This document shows, in pieces, positions 1 through 7,461 of a stretch of 33,281 bases of DNA; the first letter of the stretch is position 1, and the number at the start of each line of letters is the position of its first letter. A program made the position numbers and the translations under genes. The notes beneath the pieces are model-generated. The model was given only the letters and a program-made list of their open reading frames with translations. It made no database searches and was not told where the DNA came from. The stretch comes from an uncultured Hungatella sp. (lineage in GTDB: Bacteria > Bacillota > Clostridia > Lachnospirales > Lachnospiraceae): contig CAJUJV010000040.1 in NCBI GenBank assembly GCA_910586845.1, forward strand, positions 1 through 33,281, read 5' to 3'.

Positions 1-277
1 TGAAAAATTTGAAAAACAGGCGGATCTCTTTCTTCAGCTCCGGCATGTCGCAGACCGTATCCATGAGATAGCCTTTCATGCGGGCGGCCTGTGAGAGGAT
101 GTCCAGATCCAGGGCGGAGACGGCGCTGTAGATGGCTTTCCCCAGGGTATCGATGTTCTCCGGTTTCAGAGGCCTGGGAATCTCGGCTCTGCAGAAAGGG
201 CAGGAAGACACAGAACCGGACAGGCTCTCGTCTACGTACCATTCATTCCGGCAGGATCGGCAGGTGAATTTTTTCAT
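1..277 (-). CDS. zinc-ribbon protein, C-terminal part cut by the window edge
   Basis: An open frame runs from ATG at 277 to base 1 without a stop, giving the first 92 residues. A strong Shine-Dalgarno site (GGAGG) sits a few bases upstream of the ATG. The N-terminus carries two CxxC knuckles (C6/C9 and C26/C29), the pattern of a small zinc ribbon. A helical stretch follows, beginning near residue 40, with a segment reading AARMKGYLMD. I recall similar N-termini on Clostridia proteins that continue into Sel1 or TPR-like repeats, but that is memory and not something visible here. It lies 20 bp downstream of rfbA on the same strand and is probably co-transcribed with it. The function is unknown, and a role linked to rfbA is not implied by the domain. 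Confidence 0.75.
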   Translation of the reverse strand, partial: MKKFTCRSCRNEWYVDESLSGSVSSCPFCRAEIPRPLKPENIDTLGKAIYSAVSALDLDILSQAARMKGYLMDTVCDMPELKKEIRLFFKFF

Positions 278-297
278 GAAACGATTCCTCCGGTGTT

Positions 298-1179
298 TTA
301 GTTGTCAATATATTTTCCAGCCAGGACATCCAGCAGATACTGGCCGTATTGATTTTTCTTCAGGGGTTCGATGTTCTCCATCAGCTGATCCCTGGTGATC
401 CAGTGGTTTAAGTAGGCGATCTCCTCCAGGCAGCCGATCTTTCTGTGCTGGTGGGATTCTACGGTGCGGACGAAATTGGTGGCGTCCACCAGAGACTCGT
501 GGGTTCCCGTGTCGAGCCAGGTAAAGCCCTGTCCCAGCAGTTCCACCTCCAGCCTGCCTGCTTCCAGATAGATCCGGTTCAGATCCGTGATCTCCAGTTC
601 GCCTCTGGGAGAGGGAGTCAGGTTTTTCGCATATTCCACCACTTTGTTGTCATAGAAATAGAGGCCGGTGACACAGTAGTTGGATTTGGGATGGGTCGGC
701 TTTTCCTCGATGGAGACGGCCCGCCCGTCGGAGTCGAACTCCACGATGCCGAATCTCTCCGGATCATCCACGTAGTAGCCGAATACGGTGGCGCCCTCCT
801 GCTTGTTGGCGGCCCGGAGAAGCCGCTTCTTTAATCCGTGTCCGGCAAAGATGTTGTCACCCAGGATCATGGCCACATGGTCGTCTCCGATAAAATCAGC
901 TCCGATGATAAATGCCTGGGCCAGTCCGTCGGGAGAAGGCTGAACCGCGTAGGAAAGGTTCAGGCCGAACTGATGGCCATTGCCGAAAAGGTGCTCAAAC
1001 CTGGGAGTGTCCTCGGGTGTGGAGATGATGAGGATCTCCCGGATGCCTGCAGTCATGAGCACGGACAGAGGGTAGTAGATCATGGGCTTATCATAAATGG
1101 GAAGCAGCTGCTTCGATGTGACCGTGGTCAGAGGGTAGAGCCTGGTGCCGGAGCCTCCTGCTAAAATAATACCTTTCAT
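298..1179 (-). CDS. rfbA: glucose-1-phosphate thymidylyltransferase
   Basis: The product makes dTDP-glucose from glucose-1-phosphate and dTTP, the first step of dTDP-L-rhamnose synthesis, in the cytoplasm. The 293-residue length is normal for RmlA. The nucleotide-binding loop GGSGTRLYPLT is at residues 8-18, followed by the family motif SKQLLPIYDKPMIYYPL, and LGDNIF and GLYFYD occur further on. The start at 1179 is preceded by GGAGG at 7-8 bp. No rfbB, rfbC or rfbD is nearby, so the rest of the pathway must be elsewhere. The neighbour upstream is divergent, and the gene is preceded by an unusual MerR-type promoter. Identification is confident from motifs and length. Confidence 0.96.
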   Translation of the reverse strand: MKGIILAGGSGTRLYPLTTVTSKQLLPIYDKPMIYYPLSVLMTAGIREILIISTPEDTPRFEHLFGNGHQFGLNLSYAVQPSPDGLAQAFIIGADFIGDDHVAMILGDNIFAGHGLKKRLLRAANKQEGATVFGYYVDDPERFGIVEFDSDGRAVSIEEKPTHPKSNYCVTGLYFYDNKVVEYAKNLTPSPRGELEITDLNRIYLEAGRLEVELLGQGFTWLDTGTHESLVDATNFVRTVESHQHRKIGCLEEIAYLNHWITRDQLMENIEPLKKNQYGQYLLDVLAGKYIDN

Positions 1180-1208
1180 AGTTTGTCCTCCATTTTTTCT
1201 TTAGGATC

Positions 1209-1239
1209 ATTATATAAGGTAACGTAACGTCACTGTCAA
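1209..1239 (-). promoter_or_regulatory. MerR-type promoter with 19-bp spacer upstream of rfbA
   Basis: Read on the minus strand, a consensus TTGACA (1234-1239) and a consensus TATAAT (1209-1214) are separated by 19 bp, 2 bp longer than optimal for sigma-A. The whole middle of the spacer is the near-perfect dyad GTGACGT-T-ACGTTAC (1219-1233, 6 of 7 arm positions pair). Over-long spacers holding a dyad are the signature of promoters twisted into shape by MerR-family activators. Transcription would start about 1202, 23 nt before the rfbA ATG. No merR gene is in the window. TATATA with a 17-bp spacer is an overlapping alternative -10. Confidence 0.75.
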
Positions 1240-1377
1240 GGGCTTTTTCAGATTTTTCCGAAAAGATAAGAGATACTGTACTTTTTCCGGCGCCTATATT
1301 ACAATAAAATGACGGAAGCCCATGAACTGAAGAAACAGGCACGGTAAGAGGAAAACAGAAATAAGAAAAGACAGGAG

Positions 1378-2301
1378 ATGGAGAAACTGGATAAGAAAGA
1401 AGATAAAAGCCTGGACCGTCTCAGGACGGACAGGGAGAGGAGCAGAGGGATCCGGCTGGCAGTCAGCGATATGGACGGTTCCTTTCTCAACAGAGAGAGG
1501 AAGGTGAGCCGGGCCGGCGTGGAGGCGGTGAGAAAGCTTCAGAAAGCAGGGATCCTGTTTGCCGTATGTACGGGGCGTAATTATGAGGATGCCCTCAGAC
1601 CCCTGAAGGAGGCGGGGATCACCTGCGCCGTGGTGGCCATGAACGGGGCCGCCGTCTATGACGGAGAGGGAAAACTGCTGCAGCGCCATGTTCTCTCCAG
1701 AGAACAGGCAGGCAGAATCCTGGAGGTGCTGAAACCATGGAAAGACCGTCTGATCATCCAGCTGATCACGACAGAGGAGGTCTTTGTCATGGCCAGGGAA
1801 GAGCTGTTCCGCCATTTTTTTACAACCAGAATCTTACCCGAAGCAGACAGAAGCCGGGAAGAGGAGGAGGCTCTCCTGGGGGCTTATTACAGGATCACGG
1901 CAGAGGAGTTTCTGGAGAAGGACAGGGACTGCTGCAAAATAGAGATTTTAAGTGAGGATACGGAGCTGATCCGGCGGATCAGAGAGCCTTTGGGACAGGT
2001 GGAGCATATTACCGTAGCCGCCTCTTTTCCCACCAACTGGGAGATCACCCATGAGGCGGCCAGCAAGGATCAGGGACTTAAAAGCTACGCGGCTGTCCTG
2101 GGATACGGGCCGGAACAGATCATGGCAGTGGGAGACGGGGACAATGACCGGACCATGCTGTCCCTTCCTCTGGGCTGGAGCGTGGCCATGGGCAACGGGA
2201 CGGAGGTCGTCCGAAAGACGGCTCAGGTCATAACCGGGACCAATGAGGAAGACGGATTTGCCATGGCGGTGGAGGCCCTGCTGGAGGGCAGGAGAGAATG
2301 A
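1378..2301 (+). CDS. Cof-type HAD superfamily phosphatase
   Basis: A cytoplasmic haloacid-dehalogenase family hydrolase of the Cof/IIB type, expected to dephosphorylate sugar phosphates or similar small metabolites through an aspartyl-phosphate. Motif I is DMDGSF with nucleophile D31 and acid/base D33. A serine replaces the usual threonine of DxDGT. Motif IV is GDGDNDRTML (about 252-261), which holds Mg2+. The C-terminal MGNGTEVVRKTA segment is also typical. Family members usually start just before motif I, whereas here a charged 25-residue extension precedes it and AGGAG touches the ATG with no spacing. The true start is therefore uncertain, although no other in-frame ATG lies between the upstream stop and motif I. 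An alpha-glucosidase follows 20 bp downstream, which suggests joint sugar metabolism (inference). Confidence 0.88.
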   Translation: MEKLDKKEDKSLDRLRTDRERSRGIRLAVSDMDGSFLNRERKVSRAGVEAVRKLQKAGILFAVCTGRNYEDALRPLKEAGITCAVVAMNGAAVYDGEGKLLQRHVLSREQAGRILEVLKPWKDRLIIQLITTEEVFVMAREELFRHFFTTRILPEADRSREEEEALLGAYYRITAEEFLEKDRDCCKIEILSEDTELIRRIREPLGQVEHITVAASFPTNWEITHEAASKDQGLKSYAAVLGYGPEQIMAVGDGDNDRTMLSLPLGWSVAMGNGTEVVRKTAQVITGTNEEDGFAMAVEALLEGRRE

Positions 2302-2320
2302 AAAAAGAGAGGACATGAAG

Positions 2321-3958
2321 ATGAAGCAAGAGAAAGACTGGTACAAGGAACTGGTGATCTATCAGATCTATCCCAGAAGTTTTAAGGATGGAAACGGAGA
2401 CGGTATCGGAGATCTGAAAGGCATGACGGAGAAACTGGATTATCTGAAAGAGCTGGGCATCACCGCGGTGTGGATGTCCCCTGTATATGCATCCCCCAAT
2501 GTGGACAACGGTTATGACATCTCCGATTACCGGCAGATCATGGAAGAGTCCGGCACCATGGAAGACTGGGAACGATTTCGGGACAAAGCCCATGAGAGAG
2601 GGATCGCCGTCATCATGGATCTGGTGCTGAACCACAGTTCCGATCTCCATCCCTGGTTTCAGGAGTCGAAAAAATCAAAGGACAACCCATACAGCGATTA
2701 TTATATCTGGCGTGATCCGGCGCCGGACGGAGGCGCTCCCAATCAGTGGCTTTCTGTTTTCGGAGGAAGCGCCTGGGAGTATGTGGAAGAGAGAGGGCAG
2801 TACTATCTTCACTTTTTCGCCAAACAGCAGCCGGATCTCAACTGGGACAACGATGAGGCCAGAGAAAAGATCTTCGACATCATCCGTTTCTGGAATGACA
2901 GGGGAGTCGACGGTTACCGGGTGGATGCCATCAGCTATCTGGACAAGGGGCTGGATGGAAGAGCAGACATGACAGAGGCCTTTGGGACCGCTTCCTGCGC
3001 CAATCTGGAGGGGACCCACAGGTACATCAGGGAGATGGCTCAAAAGACCATCAAACCGGACAATCTGATGACCGTGGGGGAAGTGATCATCCGGAATACC
3101 CGGGATGCCAGAGATTACACAGGCAGGTCCAGGGAAGAATTTGACATGGCTATCCCCTTTGTCCCGCCGGTAGTGGAGATCAGGACCTGGAGTCCGGAGC
3201 GGTTTAAAAAAGACCTGGAAGAAACTTATGAATGCCTGAAAGAGGACGGCTGGTGGGCCAGATTTTTAAGCAACCATGACAAACCCAGGCAGGTGTCCCT
3301 CTACGGCGACGACAGACGGTACTGGAAGGAGTCGGCCAAGATGCTGGGCTGTTATCTCCACACTCTGCCGGGAACGCCCTTTGTGTATCAGGGAGAAGAA
3401 CTGGGAATGACCAATCTGTATCTTCCCTCCATCGAAGAATATGACGACATTGATACGAAAAACTATTATTACACCATGATCAGGGAGGGGGCTTCCCATG
3501 AGAAGGCGCTCTCGGAATCCCAGATCATCAGCCGGGACAACGCCAGGACGCCCATGCAGTGGGATGGCAGCGCCAACGCAGGATTCTCAGAAGCCCGCCC
3601 CTGGCTGCCGGTCAACCCCAACTACACAAAGATCAATGCGGAGCGGCAGATGGAAGAGGAGGATTCGGTCTTCCGGTTTTATCAGAAGCTGATCGCCCTC
3701 AGAAAAGAGAATCCGGTGATGGTACACGGAGACTTCCGCCTGTGCTGCGACAGGGAAGGGCCGGTGATCGCTTATACCAGAAGCCTGGGCCGGGAGACCT
3801 GGCTGGCGGTCCACAATTTTTCCGGCGGGAAAGTGCGGTTTGACCATGAGAAGCTGACCGGCCATGGAGAGGTGGTGATCTCCAATTACGAAGAACCGGA
3901 AACCGAACAGGGATCCGTCACCCTGAGACCTTATGAAACCCTGGTGGTCAGAGTGTAG
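2321..3958 (+). CDS. GH13 alpha-glucosidase (maltase / oligo-1,6-glucosidase family)
   Basis: A 545-residue cytoplasmic glycoside hydrolase of family 13 with no signal peptide, releasing glucose from short malto- or isomalto-oligosaccharides. All conserved regions are visible: the calcium-site loop DGNGDGIGD (23-31), DLVLNH (100-105), GYRVDAI with nucleophile D202, GEV with general acid E254, and SNHD with D320. The residue after the nucleophile is Ala. In yeast and Bacillus enzymes of this subfamily, Val at that position goes with alpha-1,6 activity and Ala/Thr with alpha-1,4 activity, so maltose-type substrates are the better guess. Start 2321 is preferred because AGAGAGG lies 8 bp upstream; ATG 2315 is too close. 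It follows the HAD gene by 20 bp and is probably in its operon. Confidence 0.93.
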   Translation: MKQEKDWYKELVIYQIYPRSFKDGNGDGIGDLKGMTEKLDYLKELGITAVWMSPVYASPNVDNGYDISDYRQIMEESGTMEDWERFRDKAHERGIAVIMDLVLNHSSDLHPWFQESKKSKDNPYSDYYIWRDPAPDGGAPNQWLSVFGGSAWEYVEERGQYYLHFFAKQQPDLNWDNDEAREKIFDIIRFWNDRGVDGYRVDAISYLDKGLDGRADMTEAFGTASCANLEGTHRYIREMAQKTIKPDNLMTVGEVIIRNTRDARDYTGRSREEFDMAIPFVPPVVEIRTWSPERFKKDLEETYECLKEDGWWARFLSNHDKPRQVSLYGDDRRYWKESAKMLGCYLHTLPGTPFVYQGEELGMTNLYLPSIEEYDDIDTKNYYYTMIREGASHEKALSESQIISRDNARTPMQWDGSANAGFSEARPWLPVNPNYTKINAERQMEEEDSVFRFYQKLIALRKENPVMVHGDFRLCCDREGPVIAYTRSLGRETWLAVHNFSGGKVRFDHEKLTGHGEVVISNYEEPETEQGSVTLRPYETLVVRV

Positions 3959-3986
3959 AAAATACCGAGATTCTGTTACAAAGTAA

Positions 3987-4015
3987 TTGAAATCCCGGAA
4001 AGGATTTTGTATAAT
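3987..4015 (+). promoter_or_regulatory. sigma-A promoter for ridA
   Basis: TTGAAA (3987-3992) and TATAAT (4010-4015) are separated by exactly 17 bp, a near-consensus housekeeping promoter. An AAATCC/GGATTT inverted repeat (3990-3995 and 4002-4007) overlaps the -35 box and spacer. Transcription should begin near 4022. Confidence 0.8.
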
Positions 4016-4057
4016 AACTGTCACGGGACAAAACCAATACGAGAGGAGAACCATGTA

Positions 4058-4441
4058 ATGAAGAAAGCATATTCCACAGCCAATGCACCTGCTGCTATCG
4101 GCCCCTATTCTCAGGCCATCCAGGCAGGAGATTTTGTATATGTGTCAGGCCAGCTTCCCATCGACCCGGCCACGGGAGAATTTGCGGGAACAGATATCGC
4201 CAGTCAGACCAGACAGTCTCTGACCAACATCCGTTCTATCCTGGAAAGTGAAGGACTGTCCATGGATCATGTGGTGAAAACCACGGTCCTGCTGCAGAAC
4301 ATCAGTGATTTCGGAGCCATGAATGAGGTCTATGCCACATTTTTTACCGGAGAATGTCCGGCCAGGGCTGCGTTTGAGGTGGCCGCGGTTCCCAGGGGCG
4401 CTCTGGTTGAGATCGAGGCAGTGGCCTACTGCGGAAAATAA
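4058..4441 (+). CDS. ridA: RidA family enamine/imine deaminase
   Basis: A 127-residue RidA (YjgF/YER057c/UK114) protein, which as a trimer hydrolyses reactive enamine/imine intermediates such as 2-aminoacrylate from PLP enzymes. The family signature AIGPYSQA is at residues 13-20. The catalytic arginine sits in CPARAAFEV (R103), and E120 is in VEIEAV. GAGAGGAG lies 9 bp before ATG 4058. A separate ATG-TAA start-stop pair at 4053-4058 sits between the Shine-Dalgarno and the real start and overlaps it as TAATG. The gene has its own promoter and is followed 12 bp later by a TSCPD gene. Confidence 0.95.
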   Translation: MKKAYSTANAPAAIGPYSQAIQAGDFVYVSGQLPIDPATGEFAGTDIASQTRQSLTNIRSILESEGLSMDHVVKTTVLLQNISDFGAMNEVYATFFTGECPARAAFEVAAVPRGALVEIEAVAYCGK

Positions 4442-4453
4442 GGAGAGAGACCT

Positions 4454-4708
4454 ATGAGACATGAGATGCGCCCCCAGGGGGTATGTTCCAGCCTGATCTG
4501 TTTTGACCTGGACGGAGATGTGGTGACCAATGTATCCTTTACCGGAGGCTGCAACGGCAATTTAAAAGCCATCAGCAAAGTGGTTGACGGCATGACCGTA
4601 GAGCAGATCGAAGGATATTTTGCAGGAAATACATGCGGACGCAAGTCCACATCCTGTGCGGATCAGCTGGCCAGGGTTATACGGAAGGCTTATGAGGAGT
4701 CCAGATAG
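4454..4708 (+). CDS. TSCPD domain protein
   Basis: An 84-residue protein of the TSCPD family, named after a motif that appears here as TSCADQL near residue 66. Related domains occur at the C-terminus of vitamin B12-dependent ribonucleotide reductases, and the standalone form is common in Clostridia. Cysteines at C11, C33, C61 and C68 could bind a metal; C33 lies in FTGGCNGNLKAI and C61 in NTCGRKSTSC. It starts 12 bp after ridA with GGAGAGAG upstream of the ATG and ends before a strong terminator, so ridA and this gene form a two-gene unit. No biochemical function is established that I know of. Confidence 0.88.
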   Translation: MRHEMRPQGVCSSLICFDLDGDVVTNVSFTGGCNGNLKAISKVVDGMTVEQIEGYFAGNTCGRKSTSCADQLARVIRKAYEESR

Positions 4709-4731
4709 AACATAGGACATCATGAGAAGGG

Positions 4732-4777
4732 TCCTGTAGAGGCAGGCGAGAGACTCTGCCCTGCAGGATTCTTTTTA
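4732..4777 (+). terminator. rho-independent terminator after the TSCPD gene
   Basis: Arms TCCTGTAGAGGCAG and CTGCCCTGCAGGA pair over 13 positions with one bulged A and one G-U, then TTCTTTTTAT follows. This closes the ridA operon just before pcrA. Confidence 0.85.
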
Positions 4778-4805
4778 TCGGAGAATCATAAAAAGGAGGT
4801 GGCAG

Positions 4806-7103
4806 ATGAACAAATATGAGCTGCTGAATCCCATGCAGAGGGAGGCGGTGTTCTGCACAGAGGGCCCGCTGCTGATCCTGGCCGGAGCAGGTTCAGGCAA
4901 GACCAGAGTGCTGACCCACAGGATCGCTTACCTGATCGGGGAAAAGCAGGTGAATCCCTGGAATATCCTGGCCATTACATTTACCAACAAGGCGGCAGGA
5001 GAGATGAGGGAGAGGGTGGATGCCCAGGTAGAACACGGAGCAGACAGCGTGTGGGTCAGCACCTTCCATTCCACCTGTGTCAGGATTCTCAGAAGGCACA
5101 TCGGATATCTGGGATACGAAACCGGTTTTTCCATTTATGACGGGGACGATCAGAAGACGGTGATGAAACAGGTTTATAAACAGCTGCAGGCAGATTCCCG
5201 GTTTCTCAAAGAGAGAGAGGCCCTGACGGCCGTCTCCAGGGCCAAGGACCGGCTCATCACCCCGGAACAATATAAGGAGATGGCAGGGGGCGATGCCAGG
5301 GAACAGATGATCGCCGATATCTATGAGGCTTATCAGAACAGCCTTAAGAAAAATAACGCTCTGGATTTCGACGACCTGATCATGAAGACCGTGGAACTGT
5401 TCCGGACGCAGCCCCAGGTCCTGGACTATTATCAGGAAAGATTCCAATACATTATGGTGGACGAGTATCAGGACACCAACATGGCTCAGTTCGAACTGGT
5501 GCGCCTTCTGGCCTCCAAATACAGAAATCTGTGTGTCGTAGGCGACGACGATCAGTCTATTTATAAATTCCGGGGGGCGGATATCCGGAACATCCTGGAT
5601 TTTGAACATGGATTTCCCGGCACAAAGGTGATCAAGCTGGAACAGAATTATCGGTCCAGCCAGAATATCCTGGATGCGGCCAACGCTGTCATCAGAAATA
5701 ACAGGGGCCGGAAGGACAAGACTTTATGGACAGCCAACGGCAAAGGAGGTCCGGTCAGATACAGGCAGTTCGATCAGGCTTATGAGGAGGCAGAGTTTAT
5801 CGTGAGGGATATTCTGGCTCAGAAGGCCCCGTTTCAGGACTGCGCCGTCCTGTACAGGACCAATGCCCAGTCCCGTCTTCTGGAAGAACAGTGTATTAAT
5901 TTCAACGTGCCTTACCGGCTGGTGGGAGGGGTCAACTTCTATCAGCGGAAGGAGATCAAAGATATTCTGGCTTATCTCAAGACCATTGCCAACGGGAGAG
6001 ACGATCTGGCAGTAAGCCGCATCGTCAATGTTCCAAAGAGGGGCATCGGGGCAGCCTCCATGGCCAGGGTGACCGTCTTTGCATCGGCCAACGGATACAG
6101 CCTTTACGATGCCATGGCCAGAGCCAGAGTCATCCCGGGACTGGGAAAAGCGGCGGACAAGATCGGGGTCTTTACGGATCTGATCGGGGACTTCCGGTCC
6201 AGGCTGAAAGAAGAGGGCTATACCTTAAAGCAGCTGATCGAGGATGTTCTGGAGGAAACCGGTTACCGGGCAGAGCTGGAGGAATCCGACGATGTGGAAG
6301 ACGAGAGCCGCCTGGAAAATCTGGACGAGCTGATCAACAAGGCGGTCGGATACTGGTCCTCTGCCGAAGAACCGACTCTGGACGGATTTCTGGAGGAAGT
6401 GGCGCTGGTGGCGGATATCGATCAGCTGGACCAGTCAGAGGACCGGGTGACGCTTATGACGCTCCACAGTGCCAAGGGGCTGGAATTTAAAAACGTATAT
6501 CTGGCAGGCATGGAGGACGGTCTTTTCCCGAGTTACATTACCCTTCTCTCGGAGGATGAGGGAGAACTGGAGGAGGAGAGGCGGCTGTGCTATGTGGGCA
6601 TCACCCGTGCCAAAGAGCAGCTGACCATGACTTCAGCCCGGATGCGCATGATAAAGGGAGAGACCAGATACAGCAAGGTCAGCCGTTTCCTGGAAGAGAT
6701 CCCCGAAGAGCTTTTAAAGGCCAGCCGCTTAGAGCCCAGACATGCCTTCACTGTTTCGGATACTGACCGGGAAGAGGACCTTCCCTGGAACCGGCAGACC
6801 GCGGCGGGAATCGAACCGGCCATGCCCAGTCCGTCGGGATTTGGAAGGCCCAGGACCGCAAACGGCGGTTTCACGCCGGCCTCCGCTCCGTCATTCGGCA
6901 AAGCATTTACAGTACAGAAGGCCAAATCCCTGGCCTATACAGAAGGCGACCGGGTAGTCCACCAGAAATTCGGCTCAGGAACCGTCCAGTCCATAAAAGA
7001 CGGCCCCAAGGACTACGAAGTAACCGTCTGCTTCGACAAGGCAGGAATAAAAAAGATGTTCGCCTCCTTCGCGAAACTGGAAAAAGCAGAAGAAAACAAT
7101 TAA
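4806..7103 (+). CDS. pcrA: ATP-dependent DNA helicase PcrA (UvrD/Rep family)
   Basis: A 765-residue superfamily 1A 3'-5' helicase that works in repair and in clearing RecA and transcription complexes. The Q motif LNPMQREAV is at the start, Walker A AGAGSGKTR is at 26-34, and the DEYQDT helicase box is near 219. GDDDQSIYKFRGAD, QNYRSS and the late motifs TLHSAKGLEF and VGITRAKEQL are also present. The C-terminus (about 705-760, with the GSGTVQSI segment and KKMFASFAKLEK) matches the Tudor-like PcrA C-terminal domain that contacts RNA polymerase. Length is normal. AAGGAGG lies 5 bp upstream of the ATG. The gene stands alone between a terminator and a structured intergenic region. Confidence 0.96.
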   Translation: MNKYELLNPMQREAVFCTEGPLLILAGAGSGKTRVLTHRIAYLIGEKQVNPWNILAITFTNKAAGEMRERVDAQVEHGADSVWVSTFHSTCVRILRRHIGYLGYETGFSIYDGDDQKTVMKQVYKQLQADSRFLKEREALTAVSRAKDRLITPEQYKEMAGGDAREQMIADIYEAYQNSLKKNNALDFDDLIMKTVELFRTQPQVLDYYQERFQYIMVDEYQDTNMAQFELVRLLASKYRNLCVVGDDDQSIYKFRGADIRNILDFEHGFPGTKVIKLEQNYRSSQNILDAANAVIRNNRGRKDKTLWTANGKGGPVRYRQFDQAYEEAEFIVRDILAQKAPFQDCAVLYRTNAQSRLLEEQCINFNVPYRLVGGVNFYQRKEIKDILAYLKTIANGRDDLAVSRIVNVPKRGIGAASMARVTVFASANGYSLYDAMARARVIPGLGKAADKIGVFTDLIGDFRSRLKEEGYTLKQLIEDVLEETGYRAELEESDDVEDESRLENLDELINKAVGYWSSAEEPTLDGFLEEVALVADIDQLDQSEDRVTLMTLHSAKGLEFKNVYLAGMEDGLFPSYITLLSEDEGELEEERRLCYVGITRAKEQLTMTSARMRMIKGETRYSKVSRFLEEIPEELLKASRLEPRHAFTVSDTDREEDLPWNRQTAAGIEPAMPSPSGFGRPRTANGGFTPASAPSFGKAFTVQKAKSLAYTEGDRVVHQKFGSGTVQSIKDGPKDYEVTVCFDKAGIKKMFASFAKLEKAEENN

Positions 7104-7174
7104 AATACTCTCCGCCGCAGGGAGAATAAAAATAAAAAATCAGGGAAAAATAGATAGTAAAATTTCTCAAAGAA

Positions 7175-7183
7175 TGGTATAAT
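7175..7183 (+). promoter_or_regulatory. extended -10 promoter behind pcrA
   Basis: TGGTATAAT is a full extended -10 element (TGnTATAAT). The -35 region (TAGTAA at 17 bp) is poor, as is often tolerated with extended -10 boxes. The start site would be about 7190, only 18 nt before the large hairpin at 7208. It could serve the gene at 7462 or a short RNA. Confidence 0.5.
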
Positions 7184-7207
7184 GTTCACGAAAGCAATGA
7201 GCAGTGC

Positions 7208-7272
7208 GAAAAAAGTCAAAGATGCATTTTCGTCATGCTCGCATGTAAGAAAATGCATCTTTCACTTTTTTC
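7208..7272 (+). terminator. 24-bp-stem hairpin, probable bidirectional terminator
   Basis: Arms 7208-7231 and 7249-7272 are complementary at 23 of 24 positions. Each arm has a run of six A or T at its outer side, so either strand would give a hairpin followed by U residues. The 17-nt loop holds a further small inverted repeat, CATGC/GCATG. It lies 105 bp beyond the pcrA stop and just downstream of a promoter-like box. Confidence 0.75.
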
Positions 7273-7461
7273 ATAGGGCGAAGCCCGTGAGCGACCTGCA
7301 GCGAAGCGGAAGGGAGCGGCACTGCGGATGCGGCGTGCCAGACCCCACAGAATTTCAGTGTTTTATCAAGGTGTCAGCACCGCCCATCCGTGAGCGCCCC
7401 TGGGGGCACAGGCGAGCCGCCCCCCGCAATACAAAAATCCAAAAAAGGAAGGGAAGGGACC
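7273..7461. repeat. GC-rich structured intergenic stretch, possible repeat remnant
   Basis: This stretch of about 190 bp between the long hairpin and the gene at 7462 holds several short perfect inverted repeats: GGGCGAAGCCC (near 7276), GCCCCTGGGGGC (near 7395) and GGCGAGCCGCC (near 7412). A frame crosses it and the hairpin (7182-7469), but it has no Shine-Dalgarno site and no protein-like pattern. The composition is unlike the flanking genes. I recall GC-rich extragenic repeats of this style in Lachnospiraceae genomes. No second copy is present in this window, so the repeat label is a guess. Confidence 0.35.
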
